Below are positions 26,970 to 34,778 of a stretch of DNA of 64,000 bases, in pieces. Each line of letters opens with the position of its first letter. Position 1 is the stretch's first letter. The DNA is from Rhodococcus triatomae BKS 15-14 (GTDB lineage Bacteria > Actinomycetota > Actinomycetes > Mycobacteriales > Mycobacteriaceae). The stretch is from contig AODO01000074.1 in the NCBI GenBank assembly GCA_000341795.1, forward strand, positions 62,001 to 126,000, written 5' to 3'. The notes beneath the pieces were generated by a model that was not told the origin of the DNA, ran no database searches, and saw only the letters and a program-made list of their open reading frames with translations. The position numbers and the translations under genes are program-made.

Positions 26970-27842
26970 TCAGGCGACGCTCTTCGCGCGCTCCGACGCC
27001 TTCGCCAGGAACTCGAGGCTGAGCGGGTTGTACAGCGCCGCCTGCTCGTGCTGCGGCCAGTGTCCGCACTCCGGGTACAGCTGAAGCTGCGCACCGGGAA
27101 TGTCCGCGGCCATCTTCTTCGCCTCGGGCACGTCACCGAACGGATTCTCGTGTCCCCACACGACCAGCGTCGGAGCCTCGATGCGCGCCAACCGGTCGGG
27201 CCGGAGCAGGTTGCGCTGGCGGGTCTCCATGTCCTGCAACGACAGGAGGTTGTGGATGTTGGCGACGAACTCCGGCTGATGGTAGATCCGGTGGCGTGCC
27301 TCGACGAGTTCCTCGGTGGCGTTCACCGGATCGTGCATGAGCAGGTGGAGTCGCGCCCGGGTCAGCTCGATGTCGTCGCTCTGGACGGCCTTCGCCGTCG
27401 AGGTTCGGATGCGCTCCATCACCTCGGGGTTCGCGACCGTGCCGCCTGCCGCGAGCAGCTGCAGCGACAACACCCGCTCGGGCTGCTCGCTGGCGAGGTG
27501 TGCGGCGACCCAGCCACCGAGCGACTCACCGACGAGGTGCACCTTGTCGAGACCGACGGCATCGAGGTAGTTCACGAGATGCTCCACGTAGCGCGGAATC
27601 TCGTACGGGTAGTCGGGCTTGCCGGTGTAACCGTGCCCGAGCATGTCGATCGCGTGGCACTCGTAGTACGGGGCGTGTGCGGCGATGTTGCGGGAGAACG
27701 CCTCGAGGTGACCGCTCGTACCGTGCAGGAACACCACGGCCTGCTCGCCCGAGCCGGCCTGCAGCGACCGGGTGGGAACACCTGCCGCGTCGACCGTCTT
27801 CACCGTGAAGTCGAGTCCTGCCAGTTCGTTCCAGATTGTCAT
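26970..27842 (-). CDS. Alpha/beta hydrolase, MhpC-like C-C hydrolase candidate
   Basis: 290-residue hydrolase. Oxyanion motif VVFLHGTSG, nucleophile elbow VGESLGG (Ser107) and C-terminal ECGHWPQHE His are present. The acid position, usually Asp in WGxxD, reads WGHENP, so Asn replaces Asp; the Asp four residues later might substitute. It directly follows the extradiol dioxygenase gene, the usual place for a meta-cleavage product hydrolase. I chose the second ATG (27842) because AAAGGA is correctly spaced for it; an ATG two codons earlier is possible. A second, more canonical hydrolase lies at 32695. Confidence 0.82.
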   Translation of the reverse strand: MTIWNELAGLDFTVKTVDAAGVPTRSLQAGSGEQAVVFLHGTSGHLEAFSRNIAAHAPYYECHAIDMLGHGYTGKPDYPYEIPRYVEHLVNYLDAVGLDKVHLVGESLGGWVAAHLASEQPERVLSLQLLAAGGTVANPEVMERIRTSTAKAVQSDDIELTRARLHLLMHDPVNATEELVEARHRIYHQPEFVANIHNLLSLQDMETRQRNLLRPDRLARIEAPTLVVWGHENPFGDVPEAKKMAADIPGAQLQLYPECGHWPQHEQAALYNPLSLEFLAKASERAKSVA

Positions 27843-27878
27843 GTGCATGTCCTTTACAGAGGTGGAGAAGATGAACGA

Positions 27879-28832
27879 TCAGAGTTCGACCGGACGCTCG
27901 GCCGGGTCGAGCACGACGGCGCCCATGCCCGTGAGCCATTCCGGAATCGCCTCGTACACCAGGCGTTCTGCGGGGATGTAGTCCAGGATCGCTGCCATCA
28001 TCAGCCAGGTGCGAAGCTCCTGGGCACCGTTGCCCGCCTCGGCCTCCAGCTCGCTCGTCGAGTACCCGGCGAGTTCGGCGGCCTTTCCCGTGGCGAACAG
28101 ATCGAGAATCCGGTCGTCGAACTCCGGCGAGATCGCCGCCTCGGCAGCCCGGATGATCTGACGGCGGCGGACGTCGTAGTCGGACCAGTTCTCCCGGCCG
28201 TCCAGCCACGCCTGCACCATGAAGTCCTCGTCGTCACCGTGCGGGTCGCGCCAGTCCGGCCACGGCAGGCGATGCGACAGCCCGCCGGACGCGATCACGA
28301 CCACCCGCTTGTCGCCGGGGTACGACGCGATCGCATCACGCAGAGCGAGGGCGAGTTCCTCGCACCGCCCGAACGTCGGGAGCGGCGGCGCGAACACGTT
28401 GACCACCAGTGGAACGATCGGCACGTCGATGCCGTCCAGCAGGTGCTGGATGGCATGCGACTGGCCGTGGTCGATCTGCAGGCGCGCCGAGAACGCCAGG
28501 TCGAACCGGCCGCTCTCGACCACGTCGCCGGCCAGGTGCCGCGCGAGATCGATGTCGACGTTCTGCGGCCCCTTCGGGGTACCGGACTCCCCGCTCGCAT
28601 TGCACTCGCCCACGCCAAGGGTGAACGGCGGGATGAGATCGAGCCAGAATCCTCGGAAATGGTTGGATCCCAGCAGGATCACGACATCTGGACGTGCAGC
28701 GGCGATGCGCGCGCGAGCCGCGTGCAGCGCGTCACGGAACCGCTCGGCCTCGGCCTTGTGAGTCGTCTCCTCCCAGTGCGTGTTCATGAGGGTACTGTGC
28801 GAGGCACCGACTCCCAACACGATCTTGGCCAT
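27879..28832 (-). CDS. MhpB-like class III extradiol ring-cleavage dioxygenase
   Basis: 317-residue LigB-fold, Fe(II)-dependent dioxygenase that opens a catechol-type ring next to its hydroxyls. Iron and catalytic histidines are in place: His12 (GASHS), His58 (GSNHFRGF), His122 (QIDHGQSH) and His187 (SGGLSHRLP). The C-terminal IPEWLTGMGAVV and the PPFTLGVGE stretch align with MhpB (2,3-dihydroxyphenylpropionate 1,2-dioxygenase), closer than to LigB proper. Start overlaps the upstream stop (TGATG). Together with the Rieske oxygenase and hydrolases it defines a meta-cleavage route. The actual catechol is unknown. Confidence 0.9.
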   Translation of the reverse strand: MAKIVLGVGASHSTLMNTHWEETTHKAEAERFRDALHAARARIAAARPDVVILLGSNHFRGFWLDLIPPFTLGVGECNASGESGTPKGPQNVDIDLARHLAGDVVESGRFDLAFSARLQIDHGQSHAIQHLLDGIDVPIVPLVVNVFAPPLPTFGRCEELALALRDAIASYPGDKRVVVIASGGLSHRLPWPDWRDPHGDDEDFMVQAWLDGRENWSDYDVRRRQIIRAAEAAISPEFDDRILDLFATGKAAELAGYSTSELEAEAGNGAQELRTWLMMAAILDYIPAERLVYEAIPEWLTGMGAVVLDPAERPVEL

Positions 28833-30175
28833 CAGCCGACTCCTACTTCCTCGAGTGTGCGGGTCACCGTGTCGACGACGACACGGACCAGGTACCGGGT
28901 CAGCCTCTCGGCCTCACGCAGATCGACGGTGTTCATGCCCATCGCGAAGTCCACCTCGAACGGGGCGTCCACCACCTTCGGCATACCCACCCGGATGGTG
29001 GGGATCCCTCGACCCCGCAGGATGTTCGCGTCGGTGGCGCCGCTGGCGTCGTGGAACTCACGATGCGGCTGACCCTCGAATGCTTCCCACGCCTGTACTG
29101 CGCTGCGGCACAGCCACATCTGCTCGTCGGAGGCCTCACCGGGGATCGCCAGGATCCGCTCGACGTCGATGCGTGCGTCCAACTCGGAGGCGATCGACCG
29201 CACCGCGTCCACCAGTTCGCGCTTCGCCGCGGCCGGCGTCGTCCGCGGACTCAGCCTCAGGTCCACCATCATCCGCACCTGCTCGGGTGTGAACGACGCG
29301 GTCCGTTCCCAGCCACCCCTGATGTTGGCGACCATGCCCTGCGGGAGCACCAGCCCGTCGCGGTGCCGCGCCGAGTACTGCGGGAACCAGTCCTCGAGAC
29401 GTTGCGCCACCGCGCCGGCCAGCGCCACCGGGTTGCGATAGGGCAGGCGGTGACGCGAGCCGACGTAGGTGTGGCTGCCGTGCACCGTGATCTCGAACCA
29501 GGCCAGGCCCACCTCCTCCCACGACACGGTCCACCCCGGTTTGGCGATCAGCGCGAAATCCGCCCACACACCCTGTTCGAGCAGGAACGAACAGCCCACG
29601 CCCTGTCCGGTGTTACGGCGCGGGTTGCCCACTGCGGGTCGGGCGTTGGTGGGCATGCCTCCGGCGCCGAAGCCGGCGAGCAGGTCACCGGCGAGGGGGA
29701 TGCCTGCGGCCCGGACGGCTTCCATCGCGGCCATCACGCACGCCGCGTGTCCCTTGGGGTTCGAGGCGCCGAGGCCGATGACGTAGTCGCCCGTACTGTG
29801 CGCGCTCGCAGTCATGTCCGGACGCAGCGCGTCTCCGGCCCACGGCACGTCCTCGTCCGGGTTTCCGCTCGTGACGGTGTCGATCGGGGCGTACAGCAGG
29901 AGGTCGGGACCCGTCCCGTCGCCGCGCAATCGCGCCCACGAGTTCGCCTGCCGATCGTCGAGGCTCATGGTGTGCGCCTCGATACCCCCGGCGGTGAACG
30001 TGTCGGTGATGTGCCGCGCGAGCGGCGCCTCGTCCCCGGTCGGGCTGGCGATGTCGACCATCCCGACGGTCAGGTCTCGCAGCCGATCGAGATCCACCTT
30101 CTCCCAAGCGCGTTCGATCCACGCCTGCCGCTGATCGTCGAGACCGGCGAGTTGATCGACGGTCCCGGCGGTCAC
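28832..30175 (-). CDS. M20-family (ArgE/DapE/CPG2-like) protein with metal ligands lost
   Basis: 447-residue M20 fold with a dimerisation domain (ITVHGSHTYVG, about 229-240). The di-zinc residues are all replaced compared with carboxypeptidase G2: HxD reads APID (Pro97 for His), the bridging Asp in DMKGG reads NPKGH (Asn139), the catalytic Glu-Glu reads GAGGM (170-174), the FEPT Glu reads AKPG (Lys212), and no His lies in the C-terminal block. The frame is intact and conserved in style, so this is not a decayed gene. It may bind rather than cleave an amide-like ligand. GTG start overlaps the small upstream gene (GTGA). Confidence 0.82.
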   Translation of the reverse strand: MTAGTVDQLAGLDDQRQAWIERAWEKVDLDRLRDLTVGMVDIASPTGDEAPLARHITDTFTAGGIEAHTMSLDDRQANSWARLRGDGTGPDLLLYAPIDTVTSGNPDEDVPWAGDALRPDMTASAHSTGDYVIGLGASNPKGHAACVMAAMEAVRAAGIPLAGDLLAGFGAGGMPTNARPAVGNPRRNTGQGVGCSFLLEQGVWADFALIAKPGWTVSWEEVGLAWFEITVHGSHTYVGSRHRLPYRNPVALAGAVAQRLEDWFPQYSARHRDGLVLPQGMVANIRGGWERTASFTPEQVRMMVDLRLSPRTTPAAAKRELVDAVRSIASELDARIDVERILAIPGEASDEQMWLCRSAVQAWEAFEGQPHREFHDASGATDANILRGRGIPTIRVGMPKVVDAPFEVDFAMGMNTVDLREAERLTRYLVRVVVDTVTRTLEEVGVG

Positions 30176-30288
30176 GAGTTGACCTGGTGTACCTGGGTGT
30201 TGCTGCGGGCCGCGACGAGACGCCAGGCTCGCGGCGCACCGGCGGCCAGGAGGATGCCGAGCATCGCACCGGAAAGAGTTCTGAGCAT
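30172..30288 (-). CDS. 38-residue small protein in the Rieske operon
   Basis: Short ORF between the Rieske oxygenase and M20-like genes. GGAG lies 8 bases before the ATG, and the TGA overlaps the GTG of the next gene by 4 bp, as at other junctions of this operon. The product has a hydrophobic N-terminal half (MLRTLSGAMLGILLAAGAP) and a polar Arg/Gln-containing tail (VAARSNTQVHQVNS), so it may be a single-pass membrane peptide or just a coupling leader for the downstream gene. No known family recognised. Confidence 0.5.
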   Translation of the reverse strand: MLRTLSGAMLGILLAAGAPRAWRLVAARSNTQVHQVNS

Positions 30289-30301
30289 CGGAGGTTCTCC
30301 T

Positions 30302-31612
30302 CTATTCGGCGTCGGCCGCGGCAGGCGTGCTCGCCGCGTTGGTCGACTCGCTGGCGGCCGCCGCAGATGTGCGGACGACCGGTGTTCGGCGCTCCCGAAC
30401 AGGCCGGACGGGCGCCGCCGGCTTGAATTCCATTGCAGCAGCGATTTTCTCTGCGTACTCTTCCTCGGCGAGGTTGCGCCACGTGGTCAGGGAGACGTCC
30501 GGCCGGTAGAGCTTCTCCGGCGGTGCGTCGGTCACCCGGACCATCCACTCGTCCTGACCCGAGAACTGACCGTGGAACAGCCACCGGATCGCACCGAGGT
30601 ACTTGGCGTAGAAGCCGAGCTTGCGCACACCGGTGACGAAATTGGCCATGAGGCCGACGTACAGGTGGTTGTCCTCGTCCACGGGCACGTAGAACTCGTA
30701 GTGGATGAAGTTCGGGTAGGCGATGCGCAGCACGCCGGGCATCGACAGCGAGGCGAAGCCGGGGAAGTTCTGGGCCGCGATCACCGGGTTCACCTTCAGG
30801 CCTGCACCGACGTTGCCGATCTGCGAGATCTGGCTCTCGTCGGGCTTCTTCTTCCACCAGCGCTTGTTGGTCCACTTCCCCACACCCGGGAAGTCCGCCT
30901 CCCAGTAGACCTCGTCCTGGACGCGGTAGATCCAGCGCCCCTCGGGAATGATGCGGGTGATGTTCCATGTCGGCATCGGCTTGAACAACCGCCACAACGC
31001 GGTGCGGTGCAGGTACTTGGCGTGGCCCTCGTCGAACCCGTTCTCGCAAGCGAACCGCCAGTTGCCGCCGCGCGGCTGGATGCGCCCACCGATGATGCCC
31101 TCGTTCTCGACCAGTTCACGGGGCAGCTGCTCGTCGATCGGCGGCGCGGGCTCGTTCGCGACGGGGATGTACACCCACACCAGGCCGAGCCGTTCCTCCA
31201 CCGAGTAGGTCTGCACCGAGAGCTTGCCGCAGATCTTCGAGTCGGGGCCGTCCGTGATGACAGCGGCGAGCTTGCCGTCGGTCAGGCGGAAGGTCCAGCC
31301 GTGGTACGGGCAGCTGACGGTACCGGGAAACTGCTGGTCGCCCTCGGACAGCGGGACACCACGGTGCGGGCAACGATCGTGCAGCGCATAGACCTTGCCG
31401 GCGTCACGGATGATCGCGAGCTTCTCGCCACAGATGGTGTAGCTCTTCGGGTCCTTGGTGATGTGGCCGGACCACGTCACCGGGTACCAGTATCCGCGGT
31501 AGCCGCTACCGGCCTCGTTGTATCGGGGCCACGCCGTCCAGTCCTGTCGACCGGCCGCACGCGGCCTCTCCGGGAGCGCCTGCGCGGCGCCCGGCGCCTC
31601 GACACCAGTCAT
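30302..31612 (-). CDS. Rieske non-heme iron oxygenase, catalytic subunit (CarAa-like)
   Basis: 436-residue oxygenase of the type without a small subunit. Rieske cluster ligands Cys81/His83 and Cys101/His104 (CPHRGVPL, CPYHGWTF); mononuclear iron site ENGFDEGHAKYLHR with the bridging Asp and two His. The spacing and flanking sequence (NWRFACENGFDEGHAKYLH) resemble carbazole 1,9a-dioxygenase CarAa and 3-ketosteroid 9-alpha-hydroxylase more than alpha-beta dioxygenases. The last 45 residues are a low-complexity Ala/Ser/Thr/Pro tail. No reductase is adjacent; ferredoxin and reductase genes lie at 20792-22126. It should dihydroxylate or monooxygenate an aromatic substrate. GAGG before the ATG. Confidence 0.9.
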   Translation of the reverse strand: MTGVEAPGAAQALPERPRAAGRQDWTAWPRYNEAGSGYRGYWYPVTWSGHITKDPKSYTICGEKLAIIRDAGKVYALHDRCPHRGVPLSEGDQQFPGTVSCPYHGWTFRLTDGKLAAVITDGPDSKICGKLSVQTYSVEERLGLVWVYIPVANEPAPPIDEQLPRELVENEGIIGGRIQPRGGNWRFACENGFDEGHAKYLHRTALWRLFKPMPTWNITRIIPEGRWIYRVQDEVYWEADFPGVGKWTNKRWWKKKPDESQISQIGNVGAGLKVNPVIAAQNFPGFASLSMPGVLRIAYPNFIHYEFYVPVDEDNHLYVGLMANFVTGVRKLGFYAKYLGAIRWLFHGQFSGQDEWMVRVTDAPPEKLYRPDVSLTTWRNLAEEEYAEKIAAAMEFKPAAPVRPVRERRTPVVRTSAAAASESTNAASTPAAADAE

Positions 31613-31693
31613 GTGAAGTCCTCTCGACACGAGATCTTGTGGTACGCAGATCTTCCGGTGCACCCGTCCCGCTCTCCAACGGATCGGGTTCGC

Positions 31694-32110
31694 TCAGCAG
31701 ACCGGGTTCACCCCGAGGAGCACGATCGCCTCACCGGCGGCGCAGAGCGTCCCGTCGTCGCTCCGTTCCTCGAGTGCGAGGGTCACGCGACCACCGTCGA
31801 CCGCGCGGACGGTTCCGGCGACGGTGAGGGTGCACCCCACGTAGGCGGGGGCCCGGTTCCGCCACCCGACCGAGACGACCGCATCCGGGTCACCGGCGAA
31901 CCGCGCGGCGGCGCGGAAGAAGAGCGACCCGTGCAGCTGCGCCATCACGACGCGGTCCGCGAGCCCCTCGCTGTGCGCGTGAGCGGTGTCGTAGTGGATG
32001 CGGTGTGCGTTGTGCGTTGCTGCCCCGAATCTCAGGACGCGAACCGGGTCGGTGTGCAGCACAACGGGTTCGACCTCGTCCGCGAGTGCGGGGGCGATCC
32101 GCTCTCTCAT
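31694..32110 (-). CDS. MaoC-like hydratase, catalytic half of a two-subunit enzyme
   Basis: 138-residue hot-dog protein. The motif NAHRIHYDTAHA is the active-site block of Htd2/mesaconyl-CoA hydratase-like MaoC domains. The ATG overlaps the stop of the preceding gene (ATGA), which encodes the FAS1-like partner domain; in other species the two are fused in one chain. Together they likely hydrate an unsaturated CoA thioester formed in the pathway. Confidence 0.82.
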   Translation of the reverse strand: MRERIAPALADEVEPVVLHTDPVRVLRFGAATHNAHRIHYDTAHAHSEGLADRVVMAQLHGSLFFRAAARFAGDPDAVVSVGWRNRAPAYVGCTLTVAGTVRAVDGGRVTLALEERSDDGTLCAAGEAIVLLGVNPVC

Positions 32111-32592
32111 CGGACGATGAACCTCTCCGTGACGGCGGCCAGGACTCCCGTCGTGGCGGCGCGGTACGTCTTGGTCACGGTGATCAGCAGGAACTCGGAC
32201 CCCGGACGGCCCTTGCGCTCGACGCGCTCGATCGTGCGGCTCGCCTCGATCTGCTCGCCGAGGGGCGGCGGTCGGTGGAACGCGATGTCCTGACCGCCCG
32301 CCATCAGCCGGACCTCGAGTCCGGCGGTTCCCGGTACCTCGTCGGCGAACATGCCGTCGGTCCGGTACTCGTCGTCGAGGCCGCCACGCGGCCCGCGCAG
32401 GAGGCTCGGCAGATACATCGGATGCACCGAGAAATCGGGCCGTGCCGGGTCGAGGAAGCGCGGATCGTCCTCCGCACACGCGCGGGCGAACGCCACCGCC
32501 TCGTCGACGCGTACCACCCCGAGGTGGCGCCGCTCCTCGGTGCCGATCATCGACGTGGACCGCTCGTGCGCCCTGTCCAGTTCAGTTCCCAT
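32107..32592 (-). CDS. FAS1-like dehydratase/MaoC N-terminal domain protein
   Basis: 161-residue hot-dog protein that lacks the catalytic Asp-His motif and carries GGQDIAFHRPPPLGEQI, typical of the non-catalytic N-terminal hot-dog of two-domain hydratases. First gene of the Rieske operon and coupled to the catalytic half. TAGCGT ends six bases before the ATG and there is no Shine-Dalgarno, so the operon mRNA is probably leaderless. It shares its control region with the divergent hydrolase gene. Confidence 0.82.
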   Translation of the reverse strand: MGTELDRAHERSTSMIGTEERRHLGVVRVDEAVAFARACAEDDPRFLDPARPDFSVHPMYLPSLLRGPRGGLDDEYRTDGMFADEVPGTAGLEVRLMAGGQDIAFHRPPPLGEQIEASRTIERVERKGRPGSEFLLITVTKTYRAATTGVLAAVTERFIVR

Positions 32593-32598
32593 GCGACG

Positions 32599-32688
32599 AC
32601 GCTAGGGTCGCGACGACCTGCGGGACCACAGACCGGGACCGCCAGACGGACCGCGAACCTTTGCTCCCGCGTGGCGATCGGGTCAGGT
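32599..32688. promoter_or_regulatory. Divergent promoter with IclR-type operator copy 5
   Basis: Operator GGGACCG-CCAGA-CGGACCG at 32635-32653 lies nearly midway between the two start codons. To the left, TAGCGT (minus, 32604 to 32599) is 30 bp away; to the right, a weaker -10 candidate TCAGGT (32683-32688) is 29 bp away. Each -10 ends six bases before an ATG, so both transcripts may be leaderless and both may be activated from the same site. Confidence 0.6.
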
Positions 32689-32694
32689 GTTCGC

Positions 32695-33546
32695 ATGACG
32701 AATCGACCGAACAGCTTGTACGCCACCGCAGCCGGCGTGAAGTTCCACTACCACGACCTGGGTGAGGGCTCCCCCACGATCTTTCTGCACGGCGGCGGCC
32801 CGGGCTGCACCGCGTGGTCGGACTTCGGGCCCGTGGCACCGCTGTTCGCACAGGATCGCCGCGCGATCCTCGTCGACATCCTGCAGTACGGGCTGTCCGA
32901 CAAGTGCACCATCACCGGGCCGATGTGGGACTTCCACGCCGCCAAGATCGTTGCCCTCATGGACGAACTCGGCATCGACCGTGCCGACTTCGTGTGCAAC
33001 TCGTGGGGCGGCACGATCGCGCTCAACCTCGCGGCGAAGTACCCCGATCGGGTCCGGTCGCTGGTGATCACGGGCAGCATGCCGGTGTTCTACGGACCGC
33101 TGGCCCCGCTGCCGGAGGACGGTCGCCGCGGCCGCAACGCACGCGACGTCTACTACGGCGGCGAGGGCCCCACGCGTGAGAAGATGCGACAGCTCATCAC
33201 CCGTCTCGAGTGGTTCGACGGCGATCGGCTCCCTGCGGAGACGCTCGACATGCGTTACGAGCAGAGCCTCGATCCCGACGAGATGGCGCTGGCCGCGGCG
33301 TCCGACAACCCCCGCGGTGACTGGCAGGATCTCACCGCCGAGCTCGGCACGATCAAGGCCCCGGTTCTGTTCGCGTGGGGTATGCACGACGCGTTCCTCA
33401 CGCCGGACTATCCGCTCATGCTGGCCCGGATGATCGAGCACGGGCACCTGTACGTGATGGACAAGGCCTCGCACCACCTGCAGGAGGAGCGGCCGCACGA
33501 CTACCACACCGTGGTCACCGGGTTCCTGAACCAGCAGCATCCGTGA
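32695..33546 (+). CDS. Meta-cleavage product hydrolase (MhpC/BphD/HsaD-like)
   Basis: 283-residue C-C hydrolase. It has the GGGPG oxyanion motif (LHGGGPGCTAWSDF) that marks 2-hydroxy-6-oxo-dienoate hydrolases, nucleophile Ser103 (CNSWGGT), acid Asp in WGMHDAF, and His in ASHHLQEE. It should split the ring-cleavage product of an extradiol dioxygenase such as the MhpB-like enzyme at 27879-28832. Divergent from the Rieske operon and coupled by a GTGA overlap to the MFS gene. Confidence 0.88.
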   Translation: MTNRPNSLYATAAGVKFHYHDLGEGSPTIFLHGGGPGCTAWSDFGPVAPLFAQDRRAILVDILQYGLSDKCTITGPMWDFHAAKIVALMDELGIDRADFVCNSWGGTIALNLAAKYPDRVRSLVITGSMPVFYGPLAPLPEDGRRGRNARDVYYGGEGPTREKMRQLITRLEWFDGDRLPAETLDMRYEQSLDPDEMALAAASDNPRGDWQDLTAELGTIKAPVLFAWGMHDAFLTPDYPLMLARMIEHGHLYVMDKASHHLQEERPHDYHTVVTGFLNQQHP

Positions 33547-34778
33547 CGTCGCAGCTCACCGACGGGGCAGTTCCCGACAGTCCCGCATCCGTCACTCGGC
33601 CGCCCGAGGGCGCGAGCAGGATCCGCCTGGTCCTGATCCTGGGCCTGCTCACCGCGCTCGGCCCGTTCACTGTCGACATGTACCTGCCGGCACTGCCCGT
33701 GATCGCCGACGAGCTGGCCACCTCGGACGCCACGGTCCAGCTGACCCTGACGGGCACGCTGCTTGGGCTCGCCGTGGGTCAGCTCGTGATCGGACCGCTC
33801 TCCGACATCCTCGGACGCAAGCGCCCCCTCGTCGTCGGGACGTCCGTGCACGTCCTCGCGTCCCTCGCGTGCTGGTTCGCGCCATCGATCGCCGTTCTCG
33901 GGGCGCTGCGGACGCTCCAGGGTCTCGGGGCGGCGGCGACCGGCGTGATCGCGATGGCGGTCGTCCGCGATCTGTACGCGGGGCGGGACGCCGCCGTGGT
34001 GCTCTCGCGCCTGATGCTGGTGATGGGCGTGGCCCCGATCGTGGCCCCGACTGCGGGCGGGCTGCTTCTCACCGTGGTCTCCTGGCACGGCATCTTTCTC
34101 GTTCTGGCCGGTCTCGGCGTCGCAATGATGCTCCTCGGGGGCGTCGCGATGCCCGAGACGCTGCCGCCGCACGCCCGGGTTCGCGGCGGGATCCGTCCCC
34201 TCCTGCGAACCTACGGGACGGTGCTCCGGGATCGGCATTTCGTGATGCTCGCGCTGGCGTGCGGCCTGGCCCGCGCCGTCCTGTGGGCGTACATCGCCGG
34301 ATCTGCGTTCGTCCTGCAGGAGCAGTTCCACCTCTCCGCGCTGACGTACGGGCTCGCCTTCACCGGTGGGGCCGCGGTGCTGATCACCTCGACACAGCTC
34401 AACGTGCTGCTGCTCGGCCGCTGGTCGCCGATGCGGGTCTCCGTGGTGTCACTGCTGGCCAGCGTGTTGATCGGGATCGTGTTCGTCGGTGTCGCCGCAG
34501 CCGACGTCGGAGGCGTCCTCGGGTTCGTCCTTCCGGTGCTCGCACTGCTGTGTGCGACCGGTTTCGTCATGCCGAACGCGCCGGCGCTGGCACTCACGCG
34601 GCACGGCGAGGCGGCGGGCACCGCGTCCGCGATCGTCGGTTTCGCCCAGTTCGGCGGGGCCGCCGCGGTCGCCCCGATCGTCGGCGTGCTCGGAAACACC
34701 GGTCTTGCCGTCGCCATCGCCATGTCGGGGGCGGCACTGCTCGCGCTGGCGGCCCTCGCCGCCGGGGCCCGGGGTTAG
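33543..34778 (+). CDS. MFS transporter, Bcr/CflA-type DHA1 family
   Basis: 411-residue, 12-helix transporter. TVDMYLPALPVIA in helix 1 and GPLSDILGRKRPL (motif A) are diagnostic of the Bcr/CflA group, as is GFVMPNAPALAL in the second half. A hydrophilic N-terminus of about 25 residues precedes helix 1. GTG start overlaps the hydrolase stop. In this setting it probably exports a toxic intermediate or excess substrate, though uptake cannot be excluded. Its stop overlaps the convergent iclR2 stop by 4 bp. Confidence 0.87.
   Translation: MTSQLTDGAVPDSPASVTRPPEGASRIRLVLILGLLTALGPFTVDMYLPALPVIADELATSDATVQLTLTGTLLGLAVGQLVIGPLSDILGRKRPLVVGTSVHVLASLACWFAPSIAVLGALRTLQGLGAAATGVIAMAVVRDLYAGRDAAVVLSRLMLVMGVAPIVAPTAGGLLLTVVSWHGIFLVLAGLGVAMMLLGGVAMPETLPPHARVRGGIRPLLRTYGTVLRDRHFVMLALACGLARAVLWAYIAGSAFVLQEQFHLSALTYGLAFTGGAAVLITSTQLNVLLLGRWSPMRVSVVSLLASVLIGIVFVGVAAADVGGVLGFVLPVLALLCATGFVMPNAPALALTRHGEAAGTASAIVGFAQFGGAAAVAPIVGVLGNTGLAVAIAMSGAALLALAALAAGARG

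Noticed and set aside
28832-30175. M20-like gene as a decayed pseudogene
   Set aside because: No frameshift or early stop, tight coupling on both sides, and the rest of the fold is well preserved.
25896-32293. Very long plus-strand open frames (over 1000 codons) opposite the Rieske operon
   Set aside because: They are antisense to genes with clear motifs, have Arg/Gly/Asp-biased shadow composition and no ribosome site; long antisense frames are expected at about 70% GC.
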